From: Boesenbergia rotunda
Lineage: Eukaryota; Streptophyta; Magnoliopsida; Zingiberales; Zingiberaceae
DNA: 64,000 bases
Reading direction: 5' to 3'
NCBI GenBank assembly: GCA_024364735.1
Contig: JAGFNQ010000845.1
Location: 124,001-188,000 of the forward strand
A program made the translations under genes and the position numbers. A model generated the notes under the pieces. It worked only from the letters and a program-made list of their open reading frames with translations. It was not told the origin of the DNA and did no database searches. Positions 11,161 to 24,100 of the stretch are shown here, one piece after another. The number at the start of each line of letters is the position of its first letter. The first letter of the stretch is position 1.

Positions 11161-11813
11161 AACACACTCCTTTTATAAGATGTATAGAATTAATTATGAC
11201 TTTAATTTTCTGAGTGTGTGCAAGCTGTACCTACAGATCTTTACAATATAAGATTTCTACGTCGAAGGAATGTTTCGTTGTGTCTTTATCTGTTTTGATT
11301 TGATTAATTAATTCATGATTCGGCATTCAATGAAGACGACAGTTTTAGAAAGATTAATATGATAGGGTGTAATTTGTTGGCTAGGATAACAGTTTTAGAA
11401 AGATGTGATCTACGGGCAAGGATTATTAATAGGATTATATGATTCCATATATCGTGGCAGATTTGTTATAATTAAAAATTACAAAAATATGTTTTCTTAC
11501 TAATTTGAAATAAAATAACAGAGAAATAATAATAAGGCGGTAATAAAAAAACATACACTCTTTATTTTCATTATTAATTATAGTTTCAAACTGTTCAATT
11601 CTAATATATTTAAAAGTAAGAAGTAATTGTAATTAAAAATTATTTTAATATTATTTAAATTTTATTAGTTAAATTCGCATCTCTAATTTTGAATATAACT
11701 GCTAAACATAATTTTGAATATATATATATATATATATAATAAAATTAACCTAAGGGGTATGTATATATATATATATATATATAATAAAATTAACCTAAGG
11801 ACCATACCCTATC
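11100..11813. repeat. AT-rich flank with duplicated (TA)n tracts
   Basis: Two consecutive blocks each carry a (TA)n run followed by AATAAAATTAACCTAAGG (about 11718-11756 and 11758-11800). A similar CCTAAGGACCATATCCTATC occurs at about 18415-18434 beyond the CACTA element. No gene was recognised. Confidence 0.5.
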
Positions 11814-14800
11814 CACTACAAAAAAAAAACAATGATTTTGGGACGAATTTTAAAAAAAAAAATCGTCCCAGAAAATTTAGGGACGAATTTGGCGACAAAA
11901 AAAATTTTCGTTGCAGATTTGCCATCGCCAAATTCTGGACAAAAATCTAGATTCGTCCCAGAATTTGGCGACGAAATTAATTTTTTGTCCCCAAATTCGT
12001 TGCCAAAATTGCAACGAAAATAAAATTCGTCCCAAAATTCGTTGCCAAATTGCAACGAAAACAAATTCGTCCCAAAATTCGGTACCCACAAATATAAACT
12101 TTGCGACGAACCTGTTTCGTTGCAAAATCTGGGACGAAAAAATATATTCGTCCCAGATTCTGGGACGAATCATCAAATTCGTCCCAGAATCTGGGACGAA
12201 TTTGAATATTCGTCCCAGAATTTGGGACGAATTTGAAGATTCGTCCCAGATTTTGGGACGAATTTGAAGATTCGTCCCAGAATTTGGGATGAATATAGAT
12301 TCGTCCCAAAAATATAATTTAGTTAATTTTGTAAAACATCATTTTTCTCATCTCCGATTTTGGGACGAATCATGGATTCGTCCCTAATTTTGGAATGAAT
12401 TTACTGATTCGTCCCTAAATCTGGGACGAATTTTTGAATTCGTCCCTGATTTTGAGACGAATCCAAAAATTCGTCCCTGATTTAGGGACGAGTCCAAAAT
12501 TCGTCCCAGAATCAGGGACGAATCCAAAATTCGTCCCAGAATCAGAGACGAATTCACTGATTCGTCCCTAATTTTGGGACGAAATCAATAAATTTATCCC
12601 AAAAACTGAGAGACCATGATAAATTGGGGACGAAATTTTTTCTTTACAAAATTCATCCCAAAATTTTCAAATTTTTTCGAATACAATAAATATTATCAAT
12701 TTAACTACGTTCAATATATCCATACAGATATAAAATAGTACAAAATAATACATATCATTATATTCATACAAATATAAAACATCCAAATATCCATACATAT
12801 AAAAAACATCGAAATGAAACATACTGTCATATCCATATGATAGAGATAACATTCAAATATAGTACAATCCATAGGAATCCATAAAGTCATGCAAAAAATT
12901 ACAAAAACATCAAGATATTGACTTCTTCCATTGGCAAGCTTCTAATGTCCTTCTTTCAATTTCTTCTTTTCCTACATAAACAAAAAAAATGTGCTTTTTA
13001 ATTCAGGAATTGTGTTAAATGAAACAGAACTAAATTAACACACTTAAATAGCAAATCATTCAAAACCCATAGAATGTTAAGACAGAAGTCACTGGAAAGA
13101 GTCCTCAAGAGGATATAGAGGTCCATTGGAGTCACAAGAAGAAGAGATCCGCCTACTTCTGCTGGCTGCTTAGTGCAATAGAGAAGGAATTGATGTGACA
13201 AGGTGTTGTAATAACCTGTAGATGCAAAGATGCTTGAGATGTGCATCTGAGTTCATGATGAACAGGGCATGTGTATGGCACAATAAGAACAAGTCTCACA
13301 AGAAGAGGCAGAGATGACAAATCGCATGAGGGGAGGCCAACATTGATTAAGGGAGATTGTGTCGAGAAATGCATTTTGTTGAAATATTATCTAAATAGAT
13401 CCTTGAATAGAATAAAAAATAGGACCTGAACTATATTCAAATGGAAGGCGGAATAGGAATCAACTTTTCTTGCTCCTAGCGATGAAACACCATTCCAATT
13501 CATTTGAAAATCAATAACACATGCTAGTCAAAGGGATTCTACAGATGATGCTTGAGCTGGATCCCATTAGAGATCAGTGAAACAAAATCGTATCAATCTA
13601 AAATTTCAAAAAAAAAAAAAAGAAGAAGAATCAGATTTCAAGCATTTGATTGGAGATCCAAATTCCATTGTGAGTTATGCTTTCCGAAACTTTCTGAATC
13701 CCAGGATTCCTTACCATATATAGTAGTCATGGCCCAAGGAAGGTTGACATTTGGAGAAAGACAGTTTTAATTGAAATCTAGAGTAAGAAAACAGCTAGGA
13801 TATATTAGTGTAGCAAATTATGGATAATACTAAAACATGTTCGGAGTTTTCTTCGTTTATTCCGACAGCAATCCGACAGCTCTCCAATTGCAAGCCGTAT
13901 TATTGTGTATCTTTTTTTTTTTTGCATATCTGCTAATTTTTTTATACTTATATGGAAACAAAATAAGAAAAGAAGTGGATCAACATGTTTTTTGCTTTCG
14001 ACATATTGTAGATGTTTGTTATGTCGTTCAATTAGGAAAAAAACAATACTAAAGAAGAGAATCATAAAATTAAAGATGATTATGATACTAAGAACATAAT
14101 AAATTAATAGCTAGGTTTATCAATAGAAAAAGAAATAAAATGTAAAAAATAAATATTTTTATTTAATAATGTATTTGAAGTATAATAAAATTTTATAAAT
14201 AATATGGGATTAAAAAAAATATCAATTAGTAATATGTATGTATCATAGACTAATATGTCAAAATAAACAAGTTCTTTTTTATTTTTTAAATGTATCTGTC
14301 ATTATTTTTTTTCTAGGATATTTAAATATTATTTTATAATATATGTTTTTTGAATCCTGCTCAGTGTGGGCAGCTGCCCACAGTGGGCATGAGTTGGCTC
14401 TGCCCCTGAGAAGAATGACATACCGACAGTGTAGCCAATGACAAGCCAAAGGAAATAACCAGAACACTTGGTCTTTTCAGTTAATCTATCAAACCTGTAA
14501 AAGAAACAAACGACCAAGGAAGTAAGGTTCCCAGTAAATGCATGTAAACATGCTAACACTTGATTTTTACTTATCTGAATAAAAAAGGATCAAAATTTTA
14601 ACTTACACTTTAAGATTCTGAGGATACTAACTAATATCATTTGGTAGCAGATACTAACTAATACAACCATTTCTAGGGATATTCAAATAGCTAGGTTAAA
14701 AATCTAACGTGCTCAGTGATAAATAACTCATTGTACCTCAACTTACAAATATTAATATTCAAAAATAATACCATGATCTACATCATCGTCGCCACCATCA

Positions 14801-14836
14801 TCACCATGATTTACATCATCGTCGCCACCATCATAC

Positions 14837-15221
14837 CTGAACGGGGAGGATTCTGAATTGGAGCGGAGTTTAACTGAAGATGTCTCATGATCATGTCCTG
14901 TTGCCGACGTAATTCTCTAATTTCTTGATCCCTTTGCAACATTTCTTCGTCTTTTTGCAATAATATACCTTTCAAATGGGATACCTCAACTTTCAAGCTA
15001 AGTATCTCAGGAGAAACTACTCGTGGGATAGAAGAGGAAGATAAGCCAGCAACTCTTTGGGTTCTGCTCAAGGAACCCATTCCTAATATTCTTCCCCCTT
15101 TGGCTCCCCCACTAGCCTCCAACCATAAATTCATGCAATTGCCAACAGAAGGTTCAGAGCCGCCAGTGTTTTCGCTAGGTTGCGAATTTATCAATGCTAG
15201 TTCTAACTCATCATATTTGTC
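14837..15221 (-). CDS. Exon of a Ptta/En/Spm-type transposase (Transposase_24-like C-terminal part)
   Basis: An exon bounded by an acceptor (CGCAG at 15222-15226, - strand) and a donor (GTATGA at 14831-14836) encodes an N-terminal D-K-Y-D-E-L-E part, then W-L-E-A-S-G-G-A-K-G-G-R-I-L-G-M-G-S, then a predicted coiled coil with charged heptads (KDEEMLQRDQEIRELRRQQ). The W-L-E-x-x-G-G-x-x-x-G-R-x-x-G-x-G-S motif is typical of the plant Ptta/En/Spm family that accompanies CACTA elements. The D-rich tail (GDDGG) could come from 14765-14830 after another splice. Upstream exons would lie in the tandem-repeat zone and were not found, so the gene is a remnant. Confidence 0.6.
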
Positions 15222-15288
15222 CTGCGTTGTCATAAGAAAAATTATAAAACAATGACAATAATAATATTTTAAAATCAAATAAAAATAA

Positions 15289-17375
15289 ATAGTTTAGTAT
15301 TAAAAAAATTATGTCAATAAATTAAATATATTTAATTTGGCCTCAATAATGTTTGATAACATTTTTATAATCAGGAGAGCTAGACAAACACATACAAGTA
15401 GTTTTGTATCATTCCGATAACTATCTCTCTAACATCAATTTCTAACTCCGACTCATATTGAACTAATGATTAATTAGCTGTATATATATTTACATATTTA
15501 ATTTAACTATCAATATAAAAAATATTAGATCAAAAATATTTAAATTTATATTTGAGAGCACTTATAAATTCAGGAGAAGTAGACGAACACATAGGAACCG
15601 ATTTCGTATAAATTGGATATCTCTAAGTAGGGTTTTGGACTCAATTTATGTATTTATAATTAATTTTAATTCTGGGACGAATCCAGGATTCGTCCCAGAT
15701 TTTGGGACGAATCTAGTAATTCGTCGCAAAATCTGGGACGAATTTCTAGATTCGTCCCAGAATCTGGGACGAATTACAAGATTCGTCCCAGAATCTGGGA
15801 CGAATCCTGGATTCGTCCCAGAATTAAAATTAATTATAAATACATAAATTGAGACCAAAATCCTATCTAGAGATATCGAAATTACACGAAATCAGTTCCT
15901 ACGTGTTCGTCTACTTCTCCTGAATTTATAAGTGCTCTCAAATATAAATTTAAATTAATATATATATCAAAATCAATGATTTTTTTATTCGAATTTGATT
16001 TTTTAAATAGTTTAGTATTAAAAAAATTATGTCAATAAATTAAATATATTTAATTTGGCCTCAATAATGTTTGATAACATTTTTATAATCAGGAGAGCTA
16101 GACAAACACATACAAGTAGTTTTGTATCATTCCGATAACTATCTCTCTAACATCAATTTCTAACTCCGACTCATATTGAACTAATGATTAATTAGCTGTA
16201 TATTTACATATTTAATTTAACTATCAATATAAAAAATATTAGATCAAAAATATTTAAATTTATATTTGAGAGCACTTATAAATTCAGGAGAAGTAGACGA
16301 ACACATAGGAACCGATTTCGTGTAAATTGGATATCTCTATGTAGGGTTTTGGACTCAATTTATGTATTTATAATTAATTTTAATTCTGGGACGAATCCAG
16401 GATTCGTCCCAGATTTTGGGACGAATCTAGTAATTCGTCGCAAAATCTGGGACGAATTTCTAGATTCGTCCCAGAATCTGGGACGAATTACAAGATTCGT
16501 CCCAGAATCTAGGACGAATCCTGGATTCGTCCCAGAATTAAAATTAATTATAAATACATAAATTGAGACCAAAATCCTATCTAGAGATATCGAAATTACA
16601 CGAAATCAGTTCCTACGTGTTCGTCTACTTCTCCTGAATTTATAAGTGCTCTCAAATATAAATTTAAATTAATATATATATCAAAATCAATGATTTTTTT
16701 ATTCGAATTTGATTTTTTAAATAGTTTAGTATTAAAAAAATTATGTCAATAAATTAAATATATTTAATTTGGCCTCAATAATGTTTGATAACATTTTTAT
16801 AATCAGGAGAGCTAGACAAACACATACAAGTAGTTTTGTATCATTCCGATAACTATCTCTCTAACATCAATTTCTAATTCCGACTCATATTGAACTCATG
16901 ATTAATTAGCTGTATATACATTTACATATTTAATTTAACTATTAATATAAAAAATATTGGATCAAAATATTTAAATTTATATTTAAGAGCACTTATAAAT
17001 TCAGGAGAAGTAGACGAACACATAGAAATCGATTTCGTGTAATTTTGATGTCTCTAGGTAGGGTTTTGGACTCAATTTATGTATTTATAATTAATTTTAA
17101 TTCTGGGACGAATCCTGGATTCGTCCCAGATTCTGGGACGAATTACTGGATTCGTCGCAGAATCTGGGACGAATTCCTGAATTCGTCCCAGAATTAAAAT
17201 TAATTTTAAATACATAAATTGAGTCCAAAACCATACCTAGAGATATCGGAATTACACGAAATTGGTTTCTATGTGTTCGTCTACTTCTCCTGAATTTATA
17301 AGTGCTCTTAAATATAAATTTAAATTAATATATCGAAACCAATAATTTTTTTATCTGAATTTAATTTTTTAAATA
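15289..17375. repeat. Three tandem units of about 714 bp inside the CACTA element
   Basis: The marker TAGTTTAGTATTAAAAA occurs at about 15290, 16008, 16722 and 17374, giving spacings of about 718, 714 and 652 bp. Copies 1 and 2 are nearly identical; copy 3 has diverged and its core is shorter. Each unit centres on a large inverted repeat (about 15555-15945, 16268-16658 and 16985-17315). Its arms run from GAGCACTTATAAATTCAGGA through TCAATTTATGTATTTATAAT into GGGACGAATC pairs. Confidence 0.85.
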
Positions 17376-17968
17376 GTTTAGTATTAAAAAATGTATATTT
17401 ATCCCAGATTCTGGGACGAATCCATGGTTCGTCCCAAAATCTGGGACGAATCAACTGATTCGTCCCAGATTCTGGGATGAATCAACTGATTCGTTCCAGA
17501 TTTTGGGACGAATCCTATATTCGTCCCTGAGTCTGAGACGAATTTACAGATTCATCCCAGAATCTGGGACGAATATAGGATTCGTCCCAGATTCTGGGAC
17601 GAATATAAAGATTCGTCCCAGATTCTGGGACGAATACAGTATTCGTCCCAGATTTATAAAACTTAATTATAATTATTATTATATTTTTGAGGAATTCTGG
17701 GACGAATTGATTATTCTTCGCAAATTTTGTAACAAATATTAAATTCGTTGCAGATTCGTCGCAGAATTTGCAACGAATATTTAAATTCGTTGCTGAATTT
17801 TGGGACGAAAAATATTTTGTTGCTAAATTGCGACGAATGTATTTCGTTGCTAAATTCGTTCCTAATTTGCGACAAATATTTTTTTTGTCGCCAAATTTAT
17901 TGCAATTTTGGGACGAAAAATATTTGTCCCAAAATTTCGTCCCTAAATAACTGTTTTTTTTTAGTGAT

Positions 17969-18013
17969 CGTGTGTGTGTGCGCGCGCGCGTGTGTATATA
18001 TATATATATAAAA
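17969..18013. repeat. Alternating pyrimidine-purine tract (GT/GC/TA)
   Basis: A run of strictly alternating bases, (GT)n then (GC)n then (GT)n then (TA)n, begins at the target duplication of the CACTA element. It is a simple-sequence repeat with Z-DNA-forming potential. Confidence 0.8.
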
Positions 18014-18326
18014 AGATTTTAATCTCCTACGGATCGTTCTCTACGGACCACGGCGCCACAACGCCTGATCGGTCACCGTGACCGATCAGGCAATGGCCTG
18101 ATCGGCCACCGGGGGCTCGAGAGCATCCCCGATGGGTTCACCGTACCCCCTAGGGTTCATCGCTCACCCCCTAGGGTTCATCGCTCACCCCCTGGGTTAT
18201 AGTTTTGTTCGGGGGCGGCGGTCGAAGGCCGCCGATGGTTCCGATCGACACGGGAGCGGCGCTCGCCGTGCGTGACCGATCAGGAAAGTCCCTAATCGAT
18301 CGTTCGCATGCGGTCCGCACCCCGCG

Positions 18327-18330
<4 letters not shown>
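18014..18330. repeat. GC-rich repeat related to the 10.7-kb MITE
   Basis: It contains GATCGG repeats in both orientations (18066-18105), three copies of CCCCCTAGGGTTCAYCG and GGGTTATAGTTTTG. These parallel the interior of the element at 10740-11092. Ends and class were not established. The short frame into the (TA)n run is not considered coding. Confidence 0.4.

Positions 18331-18414
<84 letters not shown>
18331..18414. repeat. (TA)n followed by (TAA)n microsatellite
   Basis: About 25 TA dinucleotides are followed by about 11 TAA trinucleotides, with no coding meaning. Confidence 0.9.
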
Positions 18415-18415
<1 letters not shown>

Positions 18416-18855
18416 CTAAGGACCATATCCTATCGACCGGTACGAACCTCTATCTTTTTTATTTTTTGATTAATGTTTTTAAATGTCGTTATGCCGATAA
18501 AATTTTACTCTTAAAATTTAATAATTGAATTATAATATTAAATATAAAAAAATTTAAATCAAAAAAATAATTAAAATTTATATGAAATTTGCAAAATTAA
18601 ATTCTTAACATAGTAAAACTCTCTCGGTATATATAAAGATGTTATGTTACACATTTTATATCGCACACTCCGTGATTCAACACATTTTATATCGCACACT
18701 CCGTGAGAATCTAATATATTTATTTTGAATTTTTGTAAAAATTTCTTAGCTTAAGTATGATACCCTAAATCTTAAAGTCTAAATAAAAATACATTAGGGG
18801 CTCACGAGAGGTGCAATATAAAGTATGCGACATAACCAAAAACTAAATACACTTA

Positions 18856-19244
18856 GGGTGTATTTGGTTGAGGATTATCCATGATAACCTTGATTATCCA
18901 TCCAAGGTTATCAACAAAAACCTTATTTGGTTTAGATAATCAGCGATCCCAATCTGCGTCGATCGTCGGTGTTTGATACCGACTGTCTACGCGGACACCG
19001 ACGATCGACGTCGACATCCTTAAGTCTAAACAAATAAAATTATTTAAACAAATTCTAAAGGGTAATACGGTAAAATATTATATTAGGTTATAGACTATTA
19101 CTTCCAAACAAACAAGATTTTATTTGATTACCTAAATTGAACCAAACAACTTCAGGTTATGTTTCATTACCCATAACCTTGGTTATGCGATTACGCTTAT
19201 GACATAACCGAGGTTATATATGATAACTTGAACCAAACACACAC
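18856..19244. mobile_element. Tourist-like MITE, 389 bp
   Basis: The ends GGGTGTATTTGGTT and AACCAAACACACAC form terminal inverted repeats, flanked by TTA (18853-18855 and 19245-19247). The next 30-40 bp of each arm also pair (GATTATCC/GGTTATC motifs). TTA target and TTTGGTT ends fit PIF/Harbinger (Tourist) elements. Confidence 0.75.
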
Positions 19245-19249
19245 TTAGT

Positions 19250-20620
19250 CCTCACAAGTCCGCATGCGACAATTCTTAGTGTGTGCGTAAGATCCTTAGC
19301 ATAGCAAACTCCTATATATAAAAAGAGAATTGATCCGCCTAGACTATTTGCCAGGCGTCGGTACGCGACGGGACTCAAGGCGCGCATTGGAGGCACCTCA
19401 AAATAGTTTTTTTTTTAAAAACAAATGGAGGCACTGGTTTTTTTTAAAAATCAACATTTTCTCTCATAAAATTTAAATATATATAATATACCTTGTTAGT
19501 ATCAATTTTTTTTTAATATTTAACACTCTAACCTAAGAGGAGCACTCAAACCAAAGAGTAAACCCTAAAAAAAAATTTTATCGCTTAAATCCACTATAAG
19601 TAAATCAAATCCTAAAATCTTAAATGCTAAATACTTATAATATACCCGATGAGTATCTAAATTTTTTATTATAAATTCTATAATCTAATAGGAAAGACTG
19701 AATCCTAGAGAAAAAATCTTATTGGCTTAAATTCGTTATAACCCAACCTCTAAATTTTAAAATCTTAAATTTTAAATATACCCAAATAAATAAAAAAATC
19801 TTTGTTGCGGACGAGATGATGAGGACCTCATCCGCGCCTCTCACAATGACATATTTTTTATTATTTAGTTTTTTTAAGGTTTAAATTGCCTTTAGAGTTT
19901 GACGGTTAAATTATAATATTAAATATAAAAAAATTAAATTAAAAAATAATAAGGTTAGCACGAAATGTGTATAATAAAATTCTTTGGATAACAAAATCTT
20001 ATATAACTGTTATCCTACATGACTTTGTTTATGCTCCTATGCACGACAGCGGACATGGCTTGTCCATGGGTTTTTTTTTTTTAAATCCAACATTTTCTCA
20101 AAAACGCTAGCATCACGGCTAGATGCTAGATGACGGCCAATTGCGACCAGATTTCGGCCGCAATTCAGCTGCGAACTGGCTATTCACAGCACGATTGTGC
20201 CGGATCGCTGCCGGAATCCAACAGCGATCTCGCATGGGTTCAACTTGTCCCTATGCTTTTGGGTGGGGACAGGCGGTTGTAGGAGGTCGTTAATGATGGG
20301 CAGGCGAGGCAGACATGGGCATGAAGCGCGCGGGTAGGATCTGGCTTCGGAGGTCGTTTGAGAAATGTTGAATTTTCCTTTAACGAGATTTTTCTAATTA
20401 GTTTGGCCTCATGAAAGTTTTCCATCGACCGTCATAGTAAATCGGGAAGTAGTGGGCAGTCTAGAAATCCAACGTTCCAAGATTCACGTCCTATTTGAAG
20501 GAAAAATTTTTACAAATACATCATAATTGGACATTGAACTATAGATATTTGAGATAGTAATTATTCGTCCTACCATTGCACCATAACTCCGGAGGGCAAA
20601 ATAGTTGAATTTTGAAAAAC
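19250..20620. other. AT-rich intergenic DNA with a second SINE-like copy
   Basis: Mostly AT-rich repeats without genes. Positions about 20380-20500 are a diverged copy of the SINE at 5475-5620; GGGCAGTCTAGAA and AAATCGGGAAG are shared. No target duplication was found for it. The segment 20110-20240 carries ATTGCGACC/CGCAATT motifs like the MITE at 10740. Confidence 0.5.
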
Positions 20621-20621
20621 G

Positions 20622-20754
20622 AAGAGTGCATTTGTTTTTCAAAATATCCCTCCACCCATCCGAATCAAAGCATTGAATCGCCCTCCGCTGCCCAATCCGA
20701 ACCACGTTAAAGAAAGAACCAACACTTCAGCCTCTGAGCAGTGGTTTGACTCTG
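20622..20754. repeat. Promoter-side copy of an inverted repeat pair
   Basis: About 133 bp here match 26193-26325 in inverted orientation with roughly one mismatch in ten. The copies share AAAATATCCCTCCACCCATC, GCATTGAATCGCCCTCCGCT and AAAGAAAGAACCAACACTT. This copy lies 400-530 bp upstream of the YSL start codon; the other lies in intron 5. Confidence 0.8.
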
Positions 20755-21153
20755 TATGAGTGCTCTCTTAATTGGATTAGGTGATTTAAGTAAATATTAG
20801 GCATTAAATTGCATGATCAAGACAGCTCGCTTATCTTACATATTTTTAAGCAAATATCTGCATTTAATTCTCTCTTTTTTAATCGAAATCAATGACGTGG
20901 CATTTTGTAATTCGCTTAATTTCCCTCAAAATATAATCACAATGGAAAGCTTCAATGCCGCCCTCAACTACCCGCCAAAATAAGAACGGGGTTTCGTAGA
21001 CGTCACCGCGGCAAGGCCCTTTCTCCGTCCGCTGCATTCGCCCTCTTTCTGAGAATCCCTAATCCCTTTCGCATACGGGCCCTCACTCCTCATTGCTCGA
21101 CAACGCCCCGATCGATCGATCTGCATCCTCAGACGTCCCCTCTCGGCGCTGCA

Positions 21154-24100
21154 ATGGCGGAGGTGACATCCGCGGCAGGGATCTCGGAGCCGCTCTTGTC
21201 GGCGGAGAAGGAGAACGAGGAGATCCCGGCATGGAAGGAGCAGATAACCGTCAGGGGCTTGCTGGTCAGCGCCATCTTGGGCTCTCTCTTCTGCATCATC
21301 ACGCACAAGCTCAACCTCACCGTTGGGGTGATTCCGTCCCTCAACGTGGCCGCGGGGCTTCTGGGTTTCTTCTTCGTTAAGAGCTGGACCGAATTCGCGT
21401 CGAAGATAGGGGTGTGGTCCAAGCCGTTCACCAGGCAGGAGAACACGGTGATCCAGACGTGCGTGGTGGCGTGCTATGGACTGGCCTTCAGTGGTACTTG
21501 GCGGCTTCTCTTCCCGATGTTTGTTTGTTTGATCTGCCCTTTTACTTTTTGTTTGTTTGTTTGTTTGTTTTTGTTTTTACAACATTCTCAATATGCTCCT
21601 GAAGAACTCAAACAGTGCAGGGGTAGAAATAAGAGAGAGAGAAAAGGGTTGATCCTGTCGTGAAGTGAGGTGGACGCCCCAAAAGTGAGATGGTCCTCCG
21701 GGGATCACGAACCTCTGGGCTGGCCGCGAAGCTCACTCCTAACCTGCAAGACAAGGACCGTTAGAATCCGCCGGGAAAAATCCCTGGCAAGGCACTCCGA
21801 CGGTCAAGTCAGTTCTCGAGAGTGGAAAGCAAAAGACAATCCAACAGTAGCAAAATCACTATTGCATGTACTTGCGGGCGTCGGAGTGGAGATGCTTATA
21901 TAGCCGGGGAAGCTAACAGTTGCTGCCCCGCCTGCCACTTTTTGTCATGTAGTGAGGACAAGGTGAGGCATGCCTAGAGGTGGCAGGGTAAAGTATCGCA
22001 TACTGGAATAAAGAAAGGGGCACTGTCTACTTAAAGGCTGGTGCCGTCGGGCGCCACTCGGCTTGACACCAACGTATGTGGTCGCAGTACGGGGGGACAC
22101 GGTATGATAGGAAGATCAGGACATCAGCGGGATACTCGTCGTTTGAGCCGGGATAGTGCCAGACCTGCGCCGACCCCGTATTGCTTCTGGTAGTATTGTG
22201 TCAGGGAGTGGTTGTTCTGTATGCTGGGGCCGACTGAGGGCCTAAAAGGAAGGTGCCGACCAAGGGCACTGACTGAGGAGGCCGAGGGCCTAGAAGGAAG
22301 GTGTCGACCGAGGGCACTGATTGATGAGGCTGACTGAGGGCCTTCGGTGATATACTGGGTAAAGCTGCCTCGGGCTCGAGCTTACCCCAGGAGCGCGGGC
22401 CGCCACACGTCGGCTGGGAGCCAAACCGAGAGGGGTAATAGATTGAGTCAGGCATCATCTGTATGAAGAGGATCCCAGGGAGCGTGGGTCGTCACGCGTC
22501 CAACTAGGAACCCCCCGAGAGAGGCGCGGGGGCATACCCGCGAGAGAGTCTAGACGCTCGGTCAGGCCGATTTTGAGGAGCGTGGGTCGCCACGCGCCAT
22601 CGGGGTTACTGAGCCAAGTGGTGAGTGAGCATATAGCTGCTTGTGTCTTCAAGAGGCTTTGAGTTTGATCTTCTCTCGACCCGGGAAAATTGAGATTCGG
22701 TGGTACTGCGAATGAGTCCTCTTGGACTCGGGGTCCTTTTGGGGGTTCCGAACCCCTTAGTCTCGATGATGACCCGGGCCTATCCCTTCGTGTTCCCGAG
22801 GGAGCTAGGCCGGGCCGCCGTACGGGCCTTACATCCCATGGCTCCGAAGCCACAAATCATCTTCTGTTACGAGGCGCATGCTACGGGCCAAGAGTAAGGG
22901 GGATAGGGTGATAACAATTACAACTAGAATCAGGAGAAAAGAGAAAAACTAAATAAAGAACGAAAATTTAGATACATTTCATGGCAACCAAGGTTGCAAG
23001 TGAGACCGTTTAAGGTAGAATATAAGTGTCGGACCTTAGATGCCAGGGAGGTTAACTTAAGTTGTTTTCAGAGATAATCAAGTTGTGTTCTAGCATACTA
23101 TAAAATACCTAATAATAACAATTCTTATATTTTTCTCTGCAATCTTTTTATGCTCTGCACTCTGCAGTATGGCTTCGTTCCTGTGCTTGGAAACCTGACA
23201 TTGTGATGAGTGGATTCTTTTGTCTATATTATATTGATAATTTTTTTATTGTTCTAAAAGCTTATCCGTTTGTAGTGTTTTCGTAGGTTTTTAGAATTTT
23301 CTGGTAGGAATTGAATAGTAGAGATGATTTTTGCGATTATGATGCTTTTTCTCAGGGGGGTTCGGCTCGTATATGCTCTCTATGGATCAAAGGACATATG
23401 AACTTATAGGATCTGATTATCCAGGTAACAGAGCAGAGGATGTTAAAAATCCATCTCTGGGTTGGATGGTTGGTTTCATGTTTGTTGTGAGTTTTCTTGG
23501 GCTATTTAGCCTCGTGGCACTGCGCAAGGTACTTGCTACTGAGAATCTATCAGAATATCACTTGAGAATTTGTCTACCATGAAAGTATTTTTTTCTTCTT
23601 TGCCTATTGGATTAAAATTGTATCCTACTTTCTGATGCCAGGATTAGTTTGCATGTATTACATTGTAACCTGCAAATTTATCTGTTTTATGCCTAAATGT
23701 TTTATTCAACATATTATGTATTGGCTTGCTTGAATTTTCCAGGTAATGGTAATTGATTACAAGCTTACATACCCCAGCGGGACAGCTACGGCTTTGTTGA
23801 TAAACAGTTTTCACACTAACACAGGGGCTGAGCTTGCAGGGTAAGATATATATTTCACACCTATATTGTGCTTAAATGGTTTAAATCTACTCAAGAAACG
23901 GAAATTAGATCTTGCAAATTTTTAACTAACTTCTACCATCAATTTTACTTATTTCTACTGAATTGCCTCAGCTCTGAAACATTATGGAAGAGCAACATAG
24001 CTAAAACTTTTATTGGTAAACAGTGACCACTTATTTGATCTCCAGACCTCTCTTTTGTTCTGATTACTGATTATGTGGTAGTTTATTAGAGAAAAAGAAG

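Larger units (their letters stand above)
11814..17966 (-). mobile_element. CACTA (En/Spm) DNA transposon, 6.15 kb, with target duplication
   Basis: The left end is CACTACAAAAAAAAAACA and the right end, read inward on the - strand, is CACTAAAAAAAAACAG. ATC flanks both ends (11811-11813 and 17967-17969), the 3-bp duplication expected for CACTA elements. Both subterminal regions (about 11830-12660 and 17090-17950) are packed with GGGACGAAT and its complement ATTCGTCCC, arranged as many short inverted pairs. These are the presumed transposase-binding repeats. The only transposase-like coding piece is the exon at 14837-15221. The DDE transposase itself was not found, so the copy is probably non-autonomous. 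12660-14760 shows no recognisable gene. Confidence 0.9.

Noticed and set aside
11816..12309. Overlapping frames on both strands in the left CACTA end
   Set aside because: The translated subterminal repeats give repetitive F-V-P-x-F-G-T-N strings in several frames, which is not coding evidence.
11830..12660. CRISPR-like regular repeats
   Set aside because: Repeat units are short, alternate in orientation and have no uniform spacers. They are CACTA subterminal repeats in a plant genome.
15635..16572. Four 70-codon frames on both strands (15635, 15646, 16349, 16360) as small proteins
   Set aside because: They are the two strands of the same palindromic CACTA units, and their content is the GGGACGAAT repeat translated.
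22201..22911. GC-rich frames inside the YSL intron 1 insert
   Set aside because: They lie in a solo LTR, lack protein character, and the homologous LTR at 43462 does not keep them.
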